Shown in pieces: positions 58,931-64,000 of a stretch of 64,000 nucleotides of DNA. Below the pieces are notes generated by a model that was not told the DNA's origin, searched no databases, and was given only the letters and a program-made list of their open reading frames with translations. The stretch comes from Planococcus sp. CP5-4_YE (lineage in GTDB: Bacteria > Bacillota > Bacilli > Bacillales_A > Planococcaceae), in assembly GCF_019042655.1 (NCBI RefSeq), contig NZ_JAHPZO010000006.1, forward strand, positions 62,008 to 126,007. Reading direction: 5' to 3'. A program made the position numbers and the translations under genes. How positions within the stretch are numbered: position 1 is the first letter of the stretch; each line of letters starts with the position of its first letter.

Positions 58931-60073
58931 TCAATACGCCAGCTGCACCAAATCGCCGAATAGCGAAATGAGCAATAAACTGACCGTCCCAACAGAGATG
59001 GCTGCAATCAAGCCGATATAAAAAGGCTTCATTCCCATCCCACGGAATATTTTTAAGTTGGTCGATAACCCGACGCCCGCCATCGCGAGGCCGAGCATAT
59101 ATGTCGATCCGAACGAACTCCAAAAGTTGTAGAACTCTTCCCAGCCTGACGCCCCAAAAATGCCGAACGCCTGGCCGCCTGAAGCAAGTGTGGCATCCCC
59201 TATAGTGCGGAGAAGCGACAGTAGAAGAAATCCAAGGATGAAGAACGGAAACAGTTTATACCATTTCGGTATTGTTGCTCCGTCCTGACCTTCACTCCGG
59301 AAGAAAAAATACGCGATGAGCGGAATAACGGCAATAATGAACAAATTGCGCGTCAATTTCGTAATGGTCGCCACATCAAGCGCAAGTGTTGAATCATACA
59401 TCTGTTCGTACATTAAAGCTGCACCCGTCACTTGCGCTGTATCATGTATGGCGGTGCCAAGGAATAGCCCGGCTTTAATTGGCTCATCAGCAAAAAAGAA
59501 ATGGGCGAGGTATGGATAGAATAACATGCCCATTAGCCCGAAAACCGTAATGTTGGCGATCGCATACGATATTTCGTTTTCTTTTGCGCGGATGACAGGC
59601 GCTGTTGCCATAATAGCGGTCACGCCACATATTCCTGTTCCATTCGCGATCAACGCCCCGAGCCGGTTGGATTGGTCAAAAAGCTTCGTAAAAAACAAGG
59701 TAACGCCGATTCCCACTGTGATACAGGCTATAATAAGCGGCATGCCCCAAGCCCCAAGCGTCAGGGCTTCCGTTAAGCTCAAGCGCAAGCCCAGCAGGAT
59801 GATACCTAAACGCAATGCATATTTGACCGCAAAACCGATTCCGCCAATGAAGATCTCCGGCAAGCCGGTTGTGTTACGGATAATGATGCCGATCAGGATA
59901 GCCATAAAAATCCCAGATACCGGGCTTTTCCCGCCTTCCGGCAATAGACCGGTCGCACCGAGTGCAACGCCGATCAAATCCGCTCCGTAAATTCCTGCCC
60001 ATATAACCACCAAACAAAGGGCCAGGCCTGGAAGCAGCCTGACCATTCGCTGTTTTTTCGTGTTTTCATTCAC
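58931..60073 (-). CDS. YeiH family (UPF0324) putative anion exporter
   Basis: About 380 residues, roughly ten membrane segments, with ISGIFMAILIGIIIRNTTGLPEIF-type opening, GLRLSLTEALTLGAWGMP, NGTGICGVTAIMATAPVIRAKENEISYAIANITVFG and GTAIHDTAQVTGAALMYEQ. These match the YeiH/UPF0324 family, annotated as putative sulfate exporter but not biochemically proven. The GTG at 60073 is preferred over ATG 60079 because AAGGAG is only 3 nt from the latter and 9 nt from the former. Monocistronic. Confidence 0.86.
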   Translation of the reverse strand: MNENTKKQRMVRLLPGLALCLVVIWAGIYGADLIGVALGATGLLPEGGKSPVSGIFMAILIGIIIRNTTGLPEIFIGGIGFAVKYALRLGIILLGLRLSLTEALTLGAWGMPLIIACITVGIGVTLFFTKLFDQSNRLGALIANGTGICGVTAIMATAPVIRAKENEISYAIANITVFGLMGMLFYPYLAHFFFADEPIKAGLFLGTAIHDTAQVTGAALMYEQMYDSTLALDVATITKLTRNLFIIAVIPLIAYFFFRSEGQDGATIPKWYKLFPFFILGFLLLSLLRTIGDATLASGGQAFGIFGASGWEEFYNFWSSFGSTYMLGLAMAGVGLSTNLKIFRGMGMKPFYIGLIAAISVGTVSLLLISLFGDLVQLAY

Positions 60074-60153
60074 GCTCATCTGCTCCTTGCGAACTGTCTT
60101 TTGATTTCGTACTAATCGTACCACCAAAATGCAGCTTCGTCTAAGAACGGCAT

Positions 60154-61359
60154 TTAGTCCAATATTTCTTCAAGCAACTGGATGATGCGTTGTTGCTGTT
60201 CTGGTTGCAAGTCTGATCCCGAAGGCAAGCAAAGGCCTTCTGCAAATAATTTTTCACTGACAGCCGTCTTGCCATGCGGGTTATGTGAATAGAACTTGCA
60301 GCCTGCAAATAAAGGCTGCAGATGAAGCGGCTTCCAGACACGGCGTGATTCGATATTTTGTGATTCCAGCCACTCACGGATGTAATCAGGCGATCGGCCA
60401 GTTCGGGCCGGGTCAAGCAGCAGGACTGTCAGCCAGCGGTTCGAACGTGTGCCTTCAAGTTCGGGCTGGAATTTTACCGCTTCGTATTTGCCGAGCGCTG
60501 AAATATAGCGTTTGAAAACAGCTCGGCGGGCCGAAACGCGCAGTTCAATCGCTTCGAGTTGCGCACGGCCAATTCCTGCCAGTACATTGCTCATCCGATA
60601 ATTATAGCCGACACGGCTATGTTCATAGAATGGAGCATCGTCTTTCGCCTGCGAGGCGAGAAATCTCGCTTGCGCCACGCCTTTTCGGTTGTTAGACACC
60701 AGCATGCCGCCTCCGGACGTCGTGATGATCTTATTGCCGTTGAATGAATAAATGCCGTATGTTCCGAGACTGCCGGTTTTTTTCCCTTTATAAGTGGATC
60801 CGAGCGATTCGGCTGCGTCTTCGACGATTGGTACCCCGTAATGATCACAAAGGGCTTTAAGTTCATCCATACGGGCGCTTTGTCCATAAATATGTACAAT
60901 AATCACCGCTTTTGGAAGTTTGCCCTCTTGTTCTGCGGCTGCAAATGCTTTTTGCAGCGCCCATGGAGACATATTCCACGTTTCTTCCTCTGAATCAATA
61001 AAAACGGGCTCCGCTCCAGCGTAGAGAATCGGATTGGCACTTGCCACAAACGTCAAACTGGAACAGAATACACGGTCTCCTTTTCCGATCCCCAGCAACT
61101 GCAACGCTAAATGAATCGCGGCAGTCCCTGAAGACAAAGCTGCGGCTGCCTGTGTCGTGGCATACGCAGCTATCTCCGCTTCGAACTGGTTGATATTCGC
61201 CCCCATTGGCGCAATCCAGTTGGACTCGAACGCCTCGCTGATATACTTCTGCTCATTCCCTGTCATATGCGGGGCAGAAAGATAAATCCTATCGCTTGTT
61301 TCTTTAACCGGAACCGGAAACGGCACAACCGATGCTCCTGTATCCTGTCGAATGTTCAT
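60154..61359 (-). CDS. DegT/DnrJ/EryC1 sugar aminotransferase (EpsN-like)
   Basis: A 401-residue PLP aminotransferase that aminates keto-sugar nucleotides for surface polysaccharides. SSGTAAIHLALQLLGIG, VHIYGQSARMDELKALCDHYGVPIVEDAAESLGSTYKGKKTGSLGTYGIYSFNGNKIITTSGGGM (PLP-lysine in NGNKII) and VGYNYRMSNVLAGIG are typical. ATG 61359 follows GGAGG at 9-nt spacing; the longer start at 61419 is rejected. It comes 32 bp after a CapK-like gene and with the CapD-like gene forms a polysaccharide unit. Confidence 0.9.
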   Translation of the reverse strand: MNIRQDTGASVVPFPVPVKETSDRIYLSAPHMTGNEQKYISEAFESNWIAPMGANINQFEAEIAAYATTQAAAALSSGTAAIHLALQLLGIGKGDRVFCSSLTFVASANPILYAGAEPVFIDSEEETWNMSPWALQKAFAAAEQEGKLPKAVIIVHIYGQSARMDELKALCDHYGVPIVEDAAESLGSTYKGKKTGSLGTYGIYSFNGNKIITTSGGGMLVSNNRKGVAQARFLASQAKDDAPFYEHSRVGYNYRMSNVLAGIGRAQLEAIELRVSARRAVFKRYISALGKYEAVKFQPELEGTRSNRWLTVLLLDPARTGRSPDYIREWLESQNIESRRVWKPLHLQPLFAGCKFYSHNPHGKTAVSEKLFAEGLCLPSGSDLQPEQQQRIIQLLEEILD

Positions 61360-61391
61360 GTACAACAGCCTCCTCTTATTCATCAGCACGT

Positions 61392-62780
61392 TCAGTCCAT
61401 GCCGTAATCGCTTTGGCAAGTCCTTGGAAATTGCAGATTATTGATAATCAATCCGGCAGGCCCTATTTCTTCCGAGGGGTTATTTGAGCGGCCTCTCACC
61501 ATAAAACTCATATCTTCTCCGAATATGCCGGCCATTTCCTGGACAATATCTTGCTCAAGTTCTTTAGGGACAAAATCGGTTCCGCCGAGCCAAATCTCAA
61601 TTACATCTACGGAATTTTGGATAAATTGCATCGAAGGCGCCGCTTGCTGAAATTTCTCCTGCACGGTCGACAAATACAAACTGGTCACCCGGCCTCTGCT
61701 TCTTGATTGTAAAAAAGCTGAGATTGGCTGAAGCGGCTTGCGGACCACCGGATGAACGCTGCCGCATGGGCAAGGGCAATCTACTGGCATCCATTGATCT
61801 TTAATCTTTAGCCGGATCAGCGGCGTCCCTTTTGTATGGAAGCGGGTCAAGAGTACTTCGCCTTGCCCGGTAAACTCCATCACCCCTGTCCGCATATTGA
61901 AATGCAGATTCCCAGCTGCGCATTCCGAGAGAAACGGAGAGCGTTCGGTTTTCATGGTCCACATGCGGACAGAACAGCCGAACGCGCTCTCGATTTCCAA
62001 TCGCTCGCTGTCCGATAATATTTCCGTTTCCACAAAAATGGCAATGGGCTGAAAATCCAGCAACAAGCGATAATCGTTGATAAAACGGGCAAGCGCGAGA
62101 ATCGCCCCAGATAAACCGTCGACAAAATCAGGACGGAAACCATTCAGGTTGCGCACCACTGCCGAAAGATACGGCTCCGTGCAATGATGAGCTGAATACA
62201 GCCGCTGATTGAGATAATAAATATCACGCCAGAACGCCCCTTGTGTTTGACCGCGCGGAACAAAATCACCGTGATAGAATGTCGCACGTTTCATCTCCAG
62301 ATTGATCGCACCATGTTGCTTCTTGAAATGGTCAATTGCGGCCGTTTGTTTTTGCATATCCAAATTGGTTAACCATAAATGGGGCAATGGGCCTTCTCCT
62401 GAAGTTTTGTGTACTACTTTTTTCTTCGCAGTAAATTTCATGCGGATTTCGTTAATCTGTTCATTGAAAAGTTCTTCTTCGATGAATGGAAGTTGCCGCA
62501 AATCACCGGCAACTCGAATATCAGCCAAATCACTTCCATACAGATCCTGATAAAATGCACTATGCTCGGCGGCGTGACGGAGCAGCGAGCGCAGTTCCAA
62601 GTCCTGATAACGTTCTTCTGACTGCCGGTCATTCTCGTCCATGCCAGAAAGTTGATGAAGAAAGCGGTAATAGCCCATTCCGTATCGTTTTCTTGAGTTG
62701 GCGTATTCATGGAAACTGAGCAGCAGATTTTGAAGATAAATAGGAGAATTCCCATACAGTTCTGTTGATAGCAGCTTCAC
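61392..62780 (-). CDS. CapK/phenylacetate-CoA ligase-like adenylating enzyme
   Basis: A 462-residue protein of the CapK (F390-synthetase-like) group of adenylating enzymes. The N-terminal RSLLRHAAEHSAFYQDLY is typical, and there is a central KTSGEGPLPHLWLT and a late GEVLLTRFHTKGTPLIRLKIKDQWMPVDCPCPCGSVHPVVRK with a Cys cluster seen in CapK proteins. GTG start with GGGGGGGA upstream. These enzymes sit in capsule clusters and may activate an acyl group for sugar modification. Between the CapD-like and DegT-like genes; substrate unknown. Confidence 0.82.
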   Translation of the reverse strand: MKLLSTELYGNSPIYLQNLLLSFHEYANSRKRYGMGYYRFLHQLSGMDENDRQSEERYQDLELRSLLRHAAEHSAFYQDLYGSDLADIRVAGDLRQLPFIEEELFNEQINEIRMKFTAKKKVVHKTSGEGPLPHLWLTNLDMQKQTAAIDHFKKQHGAINLEMKRATFYHGDFVPRGQTQGAFWRDIYYLNQRLYSAHHCTEPYLSAVVRNLNGFRPDFVDGLSGAILALARFINDYRLLLDFQPIAIFVETEILSDSERLEIESAFGCSVRMWTMKTERSPFLSECAAGNLHFNMRTGVMEFTGQGEVLLTRFHTKGTPLIRLKIKDQWMPVDCPCPCGSVHPVVRKPLQPISAFLQSRSRGRVTSLYLSTVQEKFQQAAPSMQFIQNSVDVIEIWLGGTDFVPKELEQDIVQEMAGIFGEDMSFMVRGRSNNPSEEIGPAGLIINNLQFPRTCQSDYGMD

Positions 62781-62817
62781 TTGGCATCCCCCCCGCGCTT
62801 GTAGGCAGCACCTGTAA

Positions 62818-64000
62818 TCAGGCCAATCCTCCTTCGATTTTCCATTCTTCTTGCCATACCGGTTCTTTCGCTTTTTCTTCTTTCGGCCGGTTCGCGAGCT
62901 TCAATAAGGTCTCGCGGATTTCCTGTTCTCCCATTTCAGGAAGCTTCTTTAGAATTCGGCTTATTTCTACTTGGCTGATCGGAGTGGCTTTTCCGATATG
63001 AATTTTCGTAAATACTTTTTCCGATTGGATTTCACTAGGATCCAGCAGTTCTTCGTAGAGCTTTTCACCAGGCCGCATGCCGGTGTAATTGATTTGGATT
63101 TCATCCTCCTCAAAGCCGGACAAGCGGATCATATTGCGTGCCAAATCCACGATTTTCACTGGTTCTCCCATATCCAACACGAATACTTCCCCGCCTGAGG
63201 CAAGCATGCCAGCTTGGATCACTAATCGGGATGCTTCCGGAATCGTCATGAAATAGCGGGTCATTTTCGGGTCGGTGATGGTGACCGGGCCGCCTTTTGC
63301 GATTTGTTCGCGGAATAGCGGCACGACACTTCCCCTAGATCCAAGGACGTTGCCGAAACGCACTGCAGCAAATGTCGTATTGGAAGAACCCGCTAAATTT
63401 TGAACGATCATTTCCGCAAACCGTTTGGAAGCCCCCATGATATTCGGCGGGTTGACAGCCTTATCGGTGGATATCATGACGAAGTTGCCGACGCCGTAGC
63501 GATCTGCTGCTTCCGCCACATTTTTCGTCCCGAAAATATTATTCTTCACGGCTTCCAGCGGATTTGCTTCCATTAATGGCACGTGTTTATGGGCTGCAGC
63601 ATGATAAATGATATCCGGCTTGAATTTGCTGACCATTTCGAAGATCCGTTCGCGGTCCTGGATATCGGCGATAATCGGTACAATTTCGATTTCTTTCTGC
63701 ACGTTCGCCCGCAACTCGCGATCAATCGTGTAAATCGAGTTCTCGCCATGGCCAAGCAATAGGATTCTGGCAGGTTTGAATACACTGATCTGTCGGCAGA
63801 TTTCCGAACCGATCGATCCGCCGGCACCGGTGACCATAATGCTCTTGCCTGCGATTTTTTCAGTTAAGGCTGCCATATCGAGCCTGACCTCTTCACGGCC
63901 GAGAAGATCCTCAATTTTCACATCCCGGATGTCGCTGACTTTGACCTTCCCGACCATCAAATCTTCAATTCGTGGAATGGTCTGTACCTTAAGACCGGTT
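62818..64000 (-). CDS. CapD/EpsC-type nucleotide-sugar dehydratase, 5' end outside window
   Basis: The visible 394 residues are the C-terminal catalytic domain of the polysaccharide dehydratase family (CapD, EpsC, PglF-like). The frame is open to the right edge, so the N-terminal membrane part lies outside the window. Motifs: NAD-binding GAGGSIGSEICRQI, catalytic FVMISTDKAVNPPNIMGASKRFAE, RFGNVLGSRGSVVPLFREQI and TRYFMTIPEASRLV. These enzymes make UDP-4-keto-6-deoxy-GlcNAc, the substrate for the DegT-like aminotransferase two genes on. The tail (NRPKEEKAKEPVWQEEWK) is charged. Confidence 0.93.
   Translation of the reverse strand, partial: TGLKVQTIPRIEDLMVGKVKVSDIRDVKIEDLLGREEVRLDMAALTEKIAGKSIMVTGAGGSIGSEICRQISVFKPARILLLGHGENSIYTIDRELRANVQKEIEIVPIIADIQDRERIFEMVSKFKPDIIYHAAAHKHVPLMEANPLEAVKNNIFGTKNVAEAADRYGVGNFVMISTDKAVNPPNIMGASKRFAEMIVQNLAGSSNTTFAAVRFGNVLGSRGSVVPLFREQIAKGGPVTITDPKMTRYFMTIPEASRLVIQAGMLASGGEVFVLDMGEPVKIVDLARNMIRLSGFEEDEIQINYTGMRPGEKLYEELLDPSEIQSEKVFTKIHIGKATPISQVEISRILKKLPEMGEQEIRETLLKLANRPKEEKAKEPVWQEEWKIEGGLA

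Overview
The window looks like chromosome of a mesophilic low-to-mid GC Firmicute of the Planococcaceae (Planococcus or a close relative). The evidence is Bacillus-like gene sets (hom-thrC-thrB, RocB, PatA, a YjlB-type cupin, artPQR, metI-metC under an S-box, an RsbR-type STAS protein), strong AGGAGG-type ribosome binding sites, many GTG and TTG starts, sigma-A promoters with 17 bp spacers and U-tailed terminators. No rRNA, tRNA, CRISPR array, prophage or transposase gene was seen.

Region by region: 1-1.6 kb is an AT-richer pair, an RRNPP-type regulator (5' end outside the window) followed at once by a secreted precursor made of six tandem copies of a 16-residue unit. This is a strong candidate for an undescribed peptide quorum-sensing system. 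1.6-5.6 kb: class I glutamine amidotransferase, alkyltransferase-like protein, an unknown gene, an exopolysaccharide-type acyltransferase, a Wzz/YveK-like protein and a winged-helix regulator. 5.8-11.3 kb: two M20 amidohydrolases with a membrane transporter, and gabD on the other side of a consensus cre site. 11.3-16.1 kb: threonine pathway (hom-thrC-thrB, divergent aspartate kinase). 16.1-23.3 kb: cupin, rocB, patA, a TRM11-like methyltransferase, a LysM protein and a degenerate M50-like membrane protein. 23.4-27.3 kb: LytTR regulator divergent from aceA-aceB (glyoxylate shunt) and a YhfH-like mini-protein.

27.3-39.7 kb: HAD phosphatases, a three-gene ABC exporter, pcp, artPQR, a class A beta-lactamase-like pseudogene, a small duplicated acidic protein, a luciferase-like monooxygenase and a phosphoglycerate-mutase-like phosphatase. 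39.7-45.5 kb: MerR / acyl-CoA ligase / acyl-CoA dehydrogenase operon, HIT, amidohydrolase and NUDIX genes. 45.7-50.9 kb: an arsenic and metal region. arsR-arsC and arsD-arsA-phosphatase-IscA-like form two units whose promoters share a 10-bp operator core; no ArsB or Acr3 permease is present; czcD follows. 51-53.1 kb: a tightly coupled four-gene operon joining a CarH-type cobalamin photoreceptor domain to an RsbR-type STAS protein, the second candidate for a new system. 53.2-57.1 kb: SAM-I riboswitch, metI-metC, malic enzyme. 57.2-58.8 kb: a hydroxyacyl-CoA dehydrogenase remnant cut by a Bacillaceae-type interspersed repeat, then a lipoprotein. 58.9-64 kb: a YeiH-type transporter and the edge of a surface-polysaccharide cluster (CapD/EpsC-like, CapK-like, DegT-like), which runs off the right end.

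Starts were moved from the longest frame to the codon with the best Shine-Dalgarno spacing where one was clear. Functions are read from motifs and recalled family features; no database search was possible.
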